Positions 57,027-64,000 of a stretch of 64,000 nucleotides of DNA are shown one piece after another (position 1 is the stretch's first letter; each line of letters begins with the position of its first letter). Source of the stretch: Fusobacterium ulcerans ATCC 49185 (lineage in GTDB: Bacteria > Fusobacteriota > Fusobacteriia > Fusobacteriales > Fusobacteriaceae); NCBI RefSeq assembly GCF_900683735.1, contig NZ_LR215979.1:3348001-3412000 (forward strand), read 5' to 3'. A program made the translations under genes and the position numbers. The notes beneath the pieces are model-generated. The model ran no database searches. It was not told where the DNA came from and was given only the letters and a program-made list of their open reading frames with translations.

Positions 57027-57422
57027 ATGTATTTAACAGATCCAATCGCTGATATGTTAACAAGAATCAGAAATGCAAATGCAGTAATGCATGAAAAAGT
57101 AGATATACCTCATTCAACTTTAAAAGACAAAATAGCTGAAATTCTTAAGGAAGAAGGTTACATTGCAAATTATAAAGTTGTTACTGATGGGAACAAAAAA
57201 AGTATAAGAGTGTACTTAAAATATGATGGTAAAGACAGAATTATCAAAGGAATCAAAAGAATTTCTAAACCAGGTAGAAGAGTGTATTCTTCAGTTGAAG
57301 ATATGCCAAGAGTTTTATCAGGACTAGGAATTGCAATCGTATCCACTTCTAAGGGAATCGTTACTGACAGAGTAGCTAGAAGAGAAAACGTAGGTGGAGA
57401 AATACTTGCATTTGTTTGGTAA
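57027..57422 (+). CDS. rpsH: 30S ribosomal protein S8
   Basis: 131 residues ([20 protein letters not shown] start, [17 protein letters not shown] end region). Key assembly protein; in Proteobacteria the translational repressor of spc. GGAAGGAGG before the ATG. Confidence 0.98.
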   Translation: MYLTDPIADMLTRIRNANAVMHEKVDIPHSTLKDKIAEILKEEGYIANYKVVTDGNKKSIRVYLKYDGKDRIIKGIKRISKPGRRVYSSVEDMPRVLSGLGIAIVSTSKGIVTDRVARRENVGGEILAFVW

Positions 57423-57447
57423 TTAAAACTTAGGAGGTGTCTAGTAA

Positions 57448-58005
57448 ATGTCAAGAGTAGGTAAAAAACCTATTGTTGTGCCTTCTGGAGTTGAAGTTAC
57501 AGTTAATGGAAATGAAGTTACTGTAAAAGGTCCTAAAGGTACTTTAAAAAAAGAATTTAACAAAGAATTAGTAATAAAACATGCAAAAGAAGAAAAACAT
57601 CATGAAAGTTTGAACGAAATCGTTATTGAAAGACCTAATGATTTACCAGAAGTTAGAGCTATACATGGAACAACTAGAGCTCTATTAAACAATATGGTAA
57701 TAGGAGTTTCAGAAGGATTCAAGAAAACTTTAAACCTAGTAGGGGTTGGATACAGAGCTGCTGAAAAAGGAAAAGGATTAGAACTATCTTTAGGATATTC
57801 TCACCCTGTCATCATTGATGAGATTCCTGGAATCAAATTCACTGTAGAAAAAAATACTACTATTCATATTGAAGGAATTGAAAAAGAAGTAGTAGGTCAA
57901 GTAGCAGCTAATATTAGAGCTAAAAGACCACCTGAACCATACAAAGGAAAAGGTGTTAAATATTCTGATGAAGTTATTAGAAGAAAAGAAGGTAAAAAGT
58001 CGTAA
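57448..58005 (+). CDS. rplF: 50S ribosomal protein L6
   Basis: 185 residues. [20 protein letters not shown] start and the C-terminal [19 protein letters not shown] are L6 hallmarks. Stabilises the factor-binding region. TAGGAGGTG before the ATG. Confidence 0.98.
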   Translation: MSRVGKKPIVVPSGVEVTVNGNEVTVKGPKGTLKKEFNKELVIKHAKEEKHHESLNEIVIERPNDLPEVRAIHGTTRALLNNMVIGVSEGFKKTLNLVGVGYRAAEKGKGLELSLGYSHPVIIDEIPGIKFTVEKNTTIHIEGIEKEVVGQVAANIRAKRPPEPYKGKGVKYSDEVIRRKEGKKS

Positions 58006-58034
58006 GGTAGCTTAACTATAAGGAGGTAAGACAG

Positions 58035-58403
58035 TTGTTTAAGAAGGTAGATAGACAAGCTGTAAGAACAAGAAAGCATTTATCAATCAGAAATAAAATT
58101 TCTGGTACAGCTGATAGACCAAGACTTTCTGTATATAGATCAAACAACAATATCTTTGCTCAATTAATCGACGATGTGAATGGAGTAACATTAGTTTCTG
58201 CATCTACAATAGATAAAGAATTAAAAGCAAATATTGCAAATGGTGGAAATGTTGAAGCTGCAAAAACTGTTGGTAAAGCGCTTGCAGAAAGAGCAACAGG
58301 AAAAGGGATAACAGCTATAGTATTTGATAGATCTGGGTATAAATACACAGGAAGAATAGCCGCTCTTGCAGAAGCAGCTAGAGAAGCAGGATTAAGCTTC
58401 TAA
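58035..58403 (+). CDS. rplR: 50S ribosomal protein L18
   Basis: 122 residues from TTG 58035 after [27 protein letters not shown] core and [20 protein letters not shown] end. Partner of 5S rRNA. Confidence 0.98.
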   Translation: MFKKVDRQAVRTRKHLSIRNKISGTADRPRLSVYRSNNNIFAQLIDDVNGVTLVSASTIDKELKANIANGGNVEAAKTVGKALAERATGKGITAIVFDRSGYKYTGRIAALAEAAREAGLSF

Positions 58404-58428
58404 ATCTTTAGAGAGAGGAGGATTTCAC

Positions 58429-58932
58429 TTGTCTAAGTTAGCAAATAGAGAAGAAAAACAATATCAAGAAAAATTATTGAAAATTTCAAGAGTTTCTAAG
58501 ACAACTAAAGGAGGAAGAACAATATCTTTCTCAGTTTTAGCAGCAATTGGAGATGGAGAAGGAAAGATCGGATTAGGATTAGGGAAAGCAAATGGTGTAC
58601 CTGATGCTATAAAGAAAGCTATCGCTTCTGCTAAAAAGAACATGGTAGAGGTTTCTTTAAAAGGAAAAACTATTCCTCATGAAATCACTGGAAAATGGGG
58701 TGCAACAAATTTATGGATGGCACCTGCATATGAAGGAACTGGAGTTATTGCTGGATCTGCAGCAAGAGAAATATTAGAACTTGTAGGAGTTCATGATATT
58801 TTAACAAAAATCAAAGGTTCTAGAAATAAGCACAACGTAGCAAGAGCTACTGTTGAAGCATTGAAAATGTTAAGATCAGCTGAACAAATAGCTGCTCAAA
58901 GAGGAAAAGAAGTTAAAGATATCTTAAGCTAG
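58429..58932 (+). CDS. rpsE: 30S ribosomal protein S5
   Basis: 167 residues from TTG 58429 after GAGAGGAGG. GGRTISFSVLAAIGDGEGKI (about 27) and GTGVIAGSAAREILELVGVH (about 103) are typical. Acts in decoding fidelity and mRNA entry. Confidence 0.98.
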   Translation: MSKLANREEKQYQEKLLKISRVSKTTKGGRTISFSVLAAIGDGEGKIGLGLGKANGVPDAIKKAIASAKKNMVEVSLKGKTIPHEITGKWGATNLWMAPAYEGTGVIAGSAAREILELVGVHDILTKIKGSRNKHNVARATVEALKMLRSAEQIAAQRGKEVKDILS

Positions 58933-58944
58933 GAGGGAATTTAG

Positions 58945-59130
58945 ATGGTAAAGCTTAGAATAGAGCTTGTGAAAAGCATAATCGGAAGAAAGCCTAACCA
59001 CATAGCAACTGTAAAGTCGCTAGGGCTTAAGAAGATGAACGATGTAGTGGAGCATGTAGAAACTCCTGAGTTAAAAGGAAAACTAGCTCAAGTTTCTTAC
59101 TTACTTAAAGTAGAGGAGGTGCAAGCATAA
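58945..59130 (+). CDS. rpmD: 50S ribosomal protein L30
   Basis: 61 residues ([20 protein letters not shown] start). Starts 12 nt after rpsE with GGAGGG upstream and ends 1 nt before rplO. Confidence 0.98.
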   Translation: MVKLRIELVKSIIGRKPNHIATVKSLGLKKMNDVVEHVETPELKGKLAQVSYLLKVEEVQA

Positions 59131-59131
59131 G

Positions 59132-59611
59132 ATGAAATTAAATGAATTAATGCCTTCTGTACCTAGAAAAGCTAGAAAAAGAGTTGGAAGAGGAGAATCT
59201 TCTGGATTAGGAAAAACATCTGGAAAAGGAAGTAACGGACAAAACTCGAGAGCGGGTGGAGGAGTTAAAACTTATTTCGAAGGTGGACAAATGCCTATCT
59301 ATAGAAGAGTTCCAAAAAGAGGTTTCTCAAATGCTATATTCAAAAAAGAATATGCTTTAATAAGCTTAGATTTATTGAATAAATTTGAAGATGGAGCAGT
59401 AGTTACTCCTGAAGTTTTATTCGAAAGTGGATTAGTAAGAGACTTAAAAGATGGAATCAAAGTGCTAGGAAATGGATCACTTGATAAAAAAGTAACTGTT
59501 AAAGCTCATAAAGTTTCTGGATCAGCTAAAGCTGCTATTGAAGCAAAAGGTGGATCTGTAGAAATACTAGAAGTTAAAACATTTGCTGATGTTGCTGGAA
59601 ACAACAAATAG
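59132..59611 (+). CDS. rplO: 50S ribosomal protein L15
   Basis: 159 residues with the glycine-rich [20 protein letters not shown] extension (about 20-39) and [17 protein letters not shown]. Late-assembly protein. Its Shine-Dalgarno AGAGGAGGTG lies inside the end of rpmD. Confidence 0.98.
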   Translation: MKLNELMPSVPRKARKRVGRGESSGLGKTSGKGSNGQNSRAGGGVKTYFEGGQMPIYRRVPKRGFSNAIFKKEYALISLDLLNKFEDGAVVTPEVLFESGLVRDLKDGIKVLGNGSLDKKVTVKAHKVSGSAKAAIEAKGGSVEILEVKTFADVAGNNK

Positions 59612-59648
59612 TTTTTATTGTTAGTTTGAGAAGCGAGGTGAAGTTGTT

Positions 59649-60929
59649 TTGACTTTGATGGAAAAATTTTATGCAAAATTGAGTAGCATTAGGAGAATTC
59701 CTGAGCTAAGAGATAGAATTATCTTCACCTTGTTAATGTTCTTAGTTGCTAGAGTTGGAACATATATTCCAGCTCCTGGCATAGATGTAGATAGACTTGC
59801 AACTATGACAGCACAAAGTGACATATTGGGATACATTAATATGTTTTCAGGTGGAGCTTTTAAAAGAGTTTCTATCTTTGCTCTAGGTATTGTTCCTTAT
59901 ATTAACGCTTCAATCGTTTTCAGCCTTTTGGCTGTAATCATTCCTAAAATTGAAGAAATTCAAAAAGATGGAGAAGCAGGAAGAAACAGGATCAATCAAT
60001 GGACAAGATACTTGACAATAGCTATTGCTATAGTTCAAGGTTTTGGAGTATGTATGTGGCTTCAGTCTGTAGGACTGGTTACTACACCAGGAACATTATT
60101 CTTCTTGACAACAGTAGTTACACTGACTGCAGGTACTGTTTTTCTTATGTGGATAGGAGAGCAGATATCAATAAAAGGAATTGGAAATGGGGTTTCATTA
60201 CTTATTTTCTTAAATGTAATATCTGGAGGACCTTCAAGTGTTGTTCAGACTATACAAACAATGAAAGGAAGTAAATTCCTTATACCAGTACTAATCCTTA
60301 TAGCAGGTGCAGCGATACTTACAGTGGCAGGGATAGTAATTTTCCAATTAGGACAAAGAAAAATACCTATTCATTATGTAGGAAAAGGATTTAGTGGAAA
60401 AGGAGGTATGGGTCAAAACTCATATATACCTTTAAAACTTAACAGTGCAGGAGTAATGCCTGTTATCTTTGCATCAGTAGTTATGATGATACCATCAGTA
60501 ATTATAAATGCAATACCTTCACAATATACTTTTAAAACTACATTAGCAATGGTATTCAGTCAAAAACATCCAGTATATATGGTAGTATATGCTGCAGTTA
60601 TTATATTTTTCTCATTCTTCTATACTGCTATAGTTTTCGATCCTGAAAAGGTTGCAGATAACTTAAAACAAGGTGGAGGAACAATTCCAGGAATAAGACC
60701 TGGGAATGAAACAGTTGAATATTTAGAAGGTGTTGTAACAAGGATAACTTGGGGTGGTGCTTTCTTCTTAGCGATCATATCTATACTTCCATATACAATT
60801 TTTACTACTTTTAATCTTCCTGTATTCTTTGGAGGAACTGGTATAATAATCGTAGTTGGAGTTGCTATAGATACTGTTCAGCAAATTAATGCTCATCTTG
60901 TTATGAGAGAATACAAAGGGTTTATATAA
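59649..60929 (+). CDS. secY: Protein translocase subunit SecY
   Basis: 426 residues and ten membrane spans; core channel of the Sec translocon. LARVGTYIPAPGID-type segment (about 36), NMFSGGAFKRVSIFALGIVP (about 64-83) and the cytoplasmic loop GIRPGNETVEYLEGVVTRIT (about 349-368) are diagnostic. TTG 59649 has GAGGTGA 8 nt upstream and is preferred over ATG 59658. Last gene of the operon; adk, map and infA do not follow. Confidence 0.98.
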   Translation: MTLMEKFYAKLSSIRRIPELRDRIIFTLLMFLVARVGTYIPAPGIDVDRLATMTAQSDILGYINMFSGGAFKRVSIFALGIVPYINASIVFSLLAVIIPKIEEIQKDGEAGRNRINQWTRYLTIAIAIVQGFGVCMWLQSVGLVTTPGTLFFLTTVVTLTAGTVFLMWIGEQISIKGIGNGVSLLIFLNVISGGPSSVVQTIQTMKGSKFLIPVLILIAGAAILTVAGIVIFQLGQRKIPIHYVGKGFSGKGGMGQNSYIPLKLNSAGVMPVIFASVVMMIPSVIINAIPSQYTFKTTLAMVFSQKHPVYMVVYAAVIIFFSFFYTAIVFDPEKVADNLKQGGGTIPGIRPGNETVEYLEGVVTRITWGGAFFLAIISILPYTIFTTFNLPVFFGGTGIIIVVGVAIDTVQQINAHLVMREYKGFI

Positions 60930-60948
60930 AGCTTTATATAAATAAAGA

Positions 60949-60976
60949 CACAACTTTAAAGGTTGTGCCTTTTTTT
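60949..60976 (+). terminator. Rho-independent terminator after secY
   Basis: CACAAC and GTTGTG form the stem with a 7-nt loop, followed by CC and seven T residues. It closes the S10-spc operon 20 nt after secY. Confidence 0.85.
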
Positions 60977-61048
60977 ATTTTTTGAATATTTGACATAAGA
61001 GGAAATTTAAAATATAATTTAAAAAAAGATATATAAGCGGGGTTAGAA

Positions 61049-61273
61049 ATGGTAAAATTTACAGATGAGGATAAAGAATTTATAAATGGGAATTTTGATG
61101 AAGCGTATGATATAATTCACATGTATGATGTTGAAGGAGTTCTGATAACTATTGCTAAATTTATAGCAGCTTATTGCTATGATGATGAGTATGAATTGAC
61201 AGAGCTGGGAGAAATAGCTCAGAGAGCCTATACAAGAATATATGAAAATAATAGAGATGTGCTTGAAAAATAG
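61049..61273 (+). CDS. Unrecognised 74-residue acidic protein
   Basis: MVKFTDEDKEFINGNFDEAY start; strongly acidic and helical, no signal peptide or membrane span. GGGGT lies 7 nt before the ATG. No family recognised. It sits alone between the secY terminator and ldhA. The composition with repeated Asp/Glu and Tyr suggests a small cytosolic binding protein, but this is only inference. Confidence 0.65.
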   Translation: MVKFTDEDKEFINGNFDEAYDIIHMYDVEGVLITIAKFIAAYCYDDEYELTELGEIAQRAYTRIYENNRDVLEK

Positions 61274-61516
61274 GAGATTTATTGAAAAAATAAAAATAGC
61301 ATTGATAATTTTATTTTTAATTACTAGAAGTATAGATTATCATGAAGAAAAAATATATAAGGTATAAAATTGAAAATAGTTATAATCATTGATATGTAAA
61401 TAATGGCGATGAGAATAATAACGAAATTTTAAATCAAAAAATAGTTATATATATAAAAGAAAAGAGTGATAAACTCCGAAATATATCATAGATGAAGATA
61501 TACTATGGAGGTAATT

Positions 61517-62518
61517 ATGAAAATACTATTTTATGACACAAAACCATATGATAAGGAATTTTTTAATAAATATAATAAGGGCTATGGATTTGATATAAAA
61601 TATCTGACAGGAAAATTGACTGAAGAAAGTGCTGATCTTGCAAAAGGATATGATATCATTTCTATTTTTGTTAATGATACTGTAGATAAGAAAGTAATAG
61701 ATATACTTGTAGAATGTGGAGTAAAGCTTATAGCTATGAGATGTGCAGGATATAATAATGTATCTTTAAAAGATATAGATGGAAAAATAAAAGTAGTGAG
61801 AGTACCAGCTTATTCACCATATTCTATTGCAGAATATACTGCTGGAATGATAATGACATTGAATAGAAAGATTCATAAAGCATATATTCGCACAAGAGAA
61901 GGAAATTTCTCAATAACAGGACTTATGGGATATGATTTGCATGAGAAAACAGCAGGAATAATAGGAGCTGGCAAAATAGCTCAGATTTTAATAAAGATAT
62001 TAAAAGGGTTTGGGATGAAAGTTATAGCTTATGATCCATATCCTAATTATGAAAAAGCAAAAGAATTAGGATTTGAATTTACTGATTTGGATACTCTATA
62101 TAAAGAAGCTGATATAATATCTTTGAATTGTCCTTTAACTAAGGAAACCAGATATATGATAAATAGAAATTCTATGAATAAGATGAAAGATGGAGTAATG
62201 ATAGTAAATACAGGTAGAGGAATGCTGATTGATACAGTAGATTTGATAGAGGCATTGAAAGATAAAAAAATAGGAGCTGCTGCATTAGATGTATATGAAG
62301 AAGAGGCAGATTATTTCTTTGAAGATTATTCAAATATGGTAATAGAGGATGATATTTTAGGAAGACTGCTCTCATTCAATAATGTGCTTGTAACATCACA
62401 TCAGGCTTTTTTTACTAAAGAAGCAGTGGAAGAAATAACTAGAGTAACTATGGAAAATATAAAGAGATTTCAGGAAGGAAAACCTTTAGAAAATGAAGTA
62501 AAATATATAGAAAAATAA
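61517..62518 (+). CDS. ldhA: Fermentative D-lactate dehydrogenase
   Basis: 333 residues from ATG 61517 (GGAGGT 6 nt upstream; the in-frame ATG at 61505 overlaps that site). NAD-dependent 2-hydroxyacid dehydrogenase: RCAGYNNV (about 75), GIIGAGKIAQIL Rossmann loop (about 148-159), NTGRGMLIDT with the substrate Arg (about 234), and SHQAFFT with the catalytic His (about 295). DVYEEEADYFFEDYSN (about 255) is the LdhA-type insert that separates it from other family members. It reoxidises NADH by reducing pyruvate. Confidence 0.94.
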   Translation: MKILFYDTKPYDKEFFNKYNKGYGFDIKYLTGKLTEESADLAKGYDIISIFVNDTVDKKVIDILVECGVKLIAMRCAGYNNVSLKDIDGKIKVVRVPAYSPYSIAEYTAGMIMTLNRKIHKAYIRTREGNFSITGLMGYDLHEKTAGIIGAGKIAQILIKILKGFGMKVIAYDPYPNYEKAKELGFEFTDLDTLYKEADIISLNCPLTKETRYMINRNSMNKMKDGVMIVNTGRGMLIDTVDLIEALKDKKIGAAALDVYEEEADYFFEDYSNMVIEDDILGRLLSFNNVLVTSHQAFFTKEAVEEITRVTMENIKRFQEGKPLENEVKYIEK

Positions 62519-62570
62519 AATATAGATTAGGAATAGTTAAAAATTTACATAATATTTATCTTTTAATGAA

Positions 62571-62607
62571 ACTCTGACAACCTAAATTAGTTGTCAGAGT
62601 CTTTTTT
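62571..62607. terminator. Terminator after ldhA, shared with the convergent Fur-family gene
   Basis: ACTCTGACAAC and GTTGTCAGAGT form a perfect 11-bp stem with an 8-nt loop, then C and six Ts on the plus strand. The minus side has a weaker T-tract. Confidence 0.92.
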
Positions 62608-62613
62608 ATTAAA

Positions 62614-62994
62614 TTATATTTTTTTATTATTACAGTTAGGGCAGGTACCATATAAAATTAAATCGAAATGCTTTATTTCTATATTTTTATCTGTTATTGC
62701 ATTTTCTAACAATGTTATATCAAAATTATCAATATCAGTAATTGTTTTACAACTATTGCAAATTAAATGTATATGTGATTTCAAATTTCTATCAAATCTA
62801 TCATTTTGATTGGGAAAACTCACTTTTTTTATTAAGTTCATTTCTACAAGTTTAGCTAAATTTCTATATACCGTTCCTAGACTTAGTTCTGGATTATTGG
62901 CTTTTAAAGAGATATAAATATCATCAGCAGTAGAATGCTTATCATCATTTAGTACATAATTTAATATTAATTCCCTTTGTCTAGAAAATTTCAT
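62614..62994 (-). CDS. Fur-family metalloregulator
   Basis: 126 residues from ATG 62994 (AAAGGAG 8 nt upstream). Winged-helix DNA-binding part (about 1-70, HSTADDIYISLKANNPELSL, GTVYRNLAKL) and a dimer domain with HIHLIC (74-79) and two structural zinc pairs, C79-x2-C82 and C118-x2-C121. It is divergent from a PTPS-family gene, and both promoters contain palindromes. Whether it is a Fur, Zur or PerR cannot be read; the short HIH segment and the linked pterin gene leave Zur or PerR possible. Confidence 0.93.
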   Translation of the reverse strand: MKFSRQRELILNYVLNDDKHSTADDIYISLKANNPELSLGTVYRNLAKLVEMNLIKKVSFPNQNDRFDRNLKSHIHLICNSCKTITDIDNFDITLLENAITDKNIEIKHFDLILYGTCPNCNNKKI

Positions 62995-63020
62995 AATATT
63001 AACTCCTTTCAAATAAAGTT

Positions 63021-63049
63021 CTATTATTATATAATAATATATTTTTCAA
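63021..63049 (-). promoter_or_regulatory. Promoter of the Fur-family gene with an 18-bp palindrome
   Basis: Minus strand TTGAAA (63049-63044), 17 nt, TAATAG (63026-63021). A perfect palindrome TATTATTAT/ATAATAATA (63022-63039) covers the spacer and most of the -10, a layout for autorepression. Confidence 0.65.
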
Positions 63050-63087
63050 GATTTAGGAATATATTTTTTAATATTTTTGATTTATTA

Positions 63088-63163
63088 TTGACATTAGGTA
63101 ATAAAAAGGTTATACTCTCTATATAATAATAATAATCATTACTGTTATTATATAGAGAGTATA
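63088..63163 (+). promoter_or_regulatory. Consensus promoter overlapped by a 53-bp palindrome
   Basis: TTGACA (63088-63093), 17 nt, TATACT (63111-63116). From 63111 to 63163 the DNA is a near-perfect palindrome centred on C63137: outer arms of 19 bp pair without mismatch, and of the seven inner pairs only two fail. The centre TAATAATCATTACTG resembles a 7-1-7 Fur-family box. The -10 lies inside the left arm. Confidence 0.8.
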
Positions 63164-63176
63164 AGGGAGGAAATAT

Positions 63177-63653
63177 ATGAGATCAGTAACTAAGTTAAAT
63201 ATTCAATATGCACATCGTTTTTTAGGATATGAGGGAGAGGCAGAATATCTTCATGGACATTCTGGGTTTTTGACAATTGAAGTAGAAGGAGATGTAGATA
63301 AAAGAACAGGTTTTGTTTATCCTTGTAATGGAATAAAGTCTATAGCATGGGATTATTTAAAGAATTTTGATCATGCATTAATTATGCAAGAAAATGATCC
63401 ATTACTGCCAAAAATTTTAGAAGTATATGAAAAGCAAGGAATAAAAGAAGGAACAAAAACAAATACTAATATGGGGTTACCAATAGAGAATGAATTAGCA
63501 AAAGCCTATCCAGAATGTAGATTAGTAGTTGTAAAAAAAGTGGCTACATGTGAAAATTTAATAGAAGTATTCTATTCTTTATTAAAGGATAAACTTAATA
63601 TTAAAAAAATGGTATTTGCATCAGGAGATAATTGTGCATCAACTGAATTTTAA
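63177..63653 (+). CDS. PTPS-family pterin enzyme (QueD/PTPS-III-like)
   Basis: 158 residues. Zinc-binding His13 (AHRF), His26 and His28 (LHGHSG) of the 6-pyruvoyl-tetrahydropterin synthase fold are present, as are FDHALI (about 64) and the C-terminal CENLIEVF with the pterin-anchoring Glu. At the catalytic Cys of QueD (CxxxHGH) there is Ala22, while Glu23 makes an ExxHGH motif, as described for PTPS-III proteins that replace FolB in folate synthesis. So a folate role is more likely than queuosine, though untested. GGGAGG precedes the ATG. Expressed from the palindrome-covered promoter. Confidence 0.82.
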   Translation: MRSVTKLNIQYAHRFLGYEGEAEYLHGHSGFLTIEVEGDVDKRTGFVYPCNGIKSIAWDYLKNFDHALIMQENDPLLPKILEVYEKQGIKEGTKTNTNMGLPIENELAKAYPECRLVVVKKVATCENLIEVFYSLLKDKLNIKKMVFASGDNCASTEF

Positions 63654-63717
63654 TATTGTAATATAAAATTAAATTCATAAATAATTTTATATAGTTAATT
63701 ATTTGTAAAACAAATGA

Positions 63718-63752
63718 GATTGAAAGAGTTAAAATTCTTTCAGTCTTTTTTT
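63718..63752 (+). terminator. Terminator after the PTPS-family gene
   Basis: GATTGAAAG and CTTTCAGTC form a 9-bp stem with one G-U pair and a 10-nt loop, followed by a T-run through 63752. Confidence 0.88.
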
Positions 63753-63789
63753 ATTTATCAAGAGGATGAATGGATAATATCAGCAGTAT

Positions 63790-64000
63790 TTATTTAAATT
63801 TTTTATATATCTTCTTATCATTGTACTTCATAAATAAATTTTTGAATTCTATTATTTCCATCTCATTATTAAAAACTCTTTTTGGAATTAAAGTATACAT
63901 CTCTTTTGAATGAATTATGTAAAAGAAATTATCATTTTCCCATAGAGCTTCATAAAAATTCCAATCCAACTCAGAATTGATACCATTAGTTTTAAATAGT
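63790..64000 (-). CDS. YcxB-like protein, C-terminal part
   Basis: About 70 codons on the minus strand, running off the right edge and ending in TAA at 63792-63790. The readable part (LDWNFYEALWENDNFFYIIH, then YTLIPKRVFNNEMEIIEFKN) matches the C-terminal domain of YcxB-like membrane proteins, which usually begins with two membrane spans. Function of that family is unknown. Identification rests on the LIPKRVF core. Confidence 0.65.
   Translation of the reverse strand, partial: LFKTNGINSELDWNFYEALWENDNFFYIIHSKEMYTLIPKRVFNNEMEIIEFKNLFMKYNDKKIYKKFK

Noticed and set aside
61257-61367. 36-codon ORF (MCLKNRRFIEKIKIALIILF start) overlapping the end of the 74-residue gene
   Set aside because: It overlaps a better gene, has no clear Shine-Dalgarno, and such hydrophobic ORFs are common by chance in AT-rich DNA. 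The rest of 61274-61504 shows nothing I can name.
63111-63163. The long inverted repeat as a transcribed riboswitch or attenuator hairpin
   Set aside because: The -10 TATACT overlaps its left arm, so transcription from this promoter starts inside the repeat and the full hairpin cannot form. A DNA operator fits better unless another promoter exists upstream.

Overview
The window is a low-GC bacterial chromosome segment. The complete rRNA operon, codon use and gene content point to Fusobacterium. The 16S variable regions look most like the F. varium/F. ulcerans group; that is recognition from memory, not an alignment. There is no plasmid or prophage signature. Most of the segment is core genome, with a few decayed or accessory islands.

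Layout. 1-1054: 5' part of a GntP-family permease (minus), followed by a 1.2 kb gene-poor stretch with one tiny hydrophobic ORF. 2.3-9.9 kb: SLH/coiled-coil envelope protein, pgi, tag, a 33-residue ORF, M18 aminopeptidase, GNAT acetyltransferase, secreted alkaline phosphatase and a YibE/F membrane protein. 10.2-15.2 kb: a 16S-23S-5S operon with no spacer tRNA. 15.3-27.1 kb: gmhB, then a peptidoglycan/division cluster murF-mraY-murD-murG-murC-murB-ddl-ftsQ-ftsA-ftsZ with neither ftsW nor murE. 27.1-27.7 kb: rpsF-rpsR. 28.0-32.7 kb: a catabolic module made of a divergent sigma-54 enhancer-binding protein, a consensus -24/-12 promoter, an amidohydrolase and a BrnQ carrier. 32.7-34.0 kb: AraC-type regulator and rpmB (both minus). 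34.1-43.0 kb: mutS2-ispD-nitrilase-unknown-cysS-mrnC-mreB-holB', tightly packed. 43.0-44.0 kb: a decayed IS91-like (Y2/HUH) transposase. 44.05-44.40 kb: tRNA Val-Asp-Phe-Cys. 44.6-46.4 kb: yvcK and a radical SAM gene. 46.5-48.1 kb: tRNA Thr-Glu-Tyr then tuf. 48.2-49.9 kb: WaaP-like kinase behind two palindromic operators, a broken amino-acid permease and a small membrane protein. 50.1-60.9 kb: the S10-spc ribosomal operon from rpsJ to secY, ended by a terminator. 61.0-64.0 kb: small unknown gene, ldhA, then a Fur-family regulator divergent from a PTPS-family enzyme with long palindromes over both promoters, and a partial YcxB-like gene.

Functionally the window couples translation (rRNA, seven tRNAs, tuf, S10-spc, rpsF-rpsR, rpmB), envelope growth (mur/fts, mreB, pgi, gmhB) and fermentation/amino-acid use (ldhA, BrnQ, aminopeptidase). 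The observations I would follow up first are: the sigma-54 module with two helically phased inverted repeats; the Fur-family/PTPS divergent pair with a 53-bp near-perfect palindrome and an ExxHGH (PTPS-III-type) active site; a structured 190-nt region between rpsJ and rplC; and the tandem 14-bp operators before the WaaP-like kinase. No CRISPR array and no clear new defence system is visible. Many start codons were moved downstream from the longest ORF because a Shine-Dalgarno sequence decides the start.
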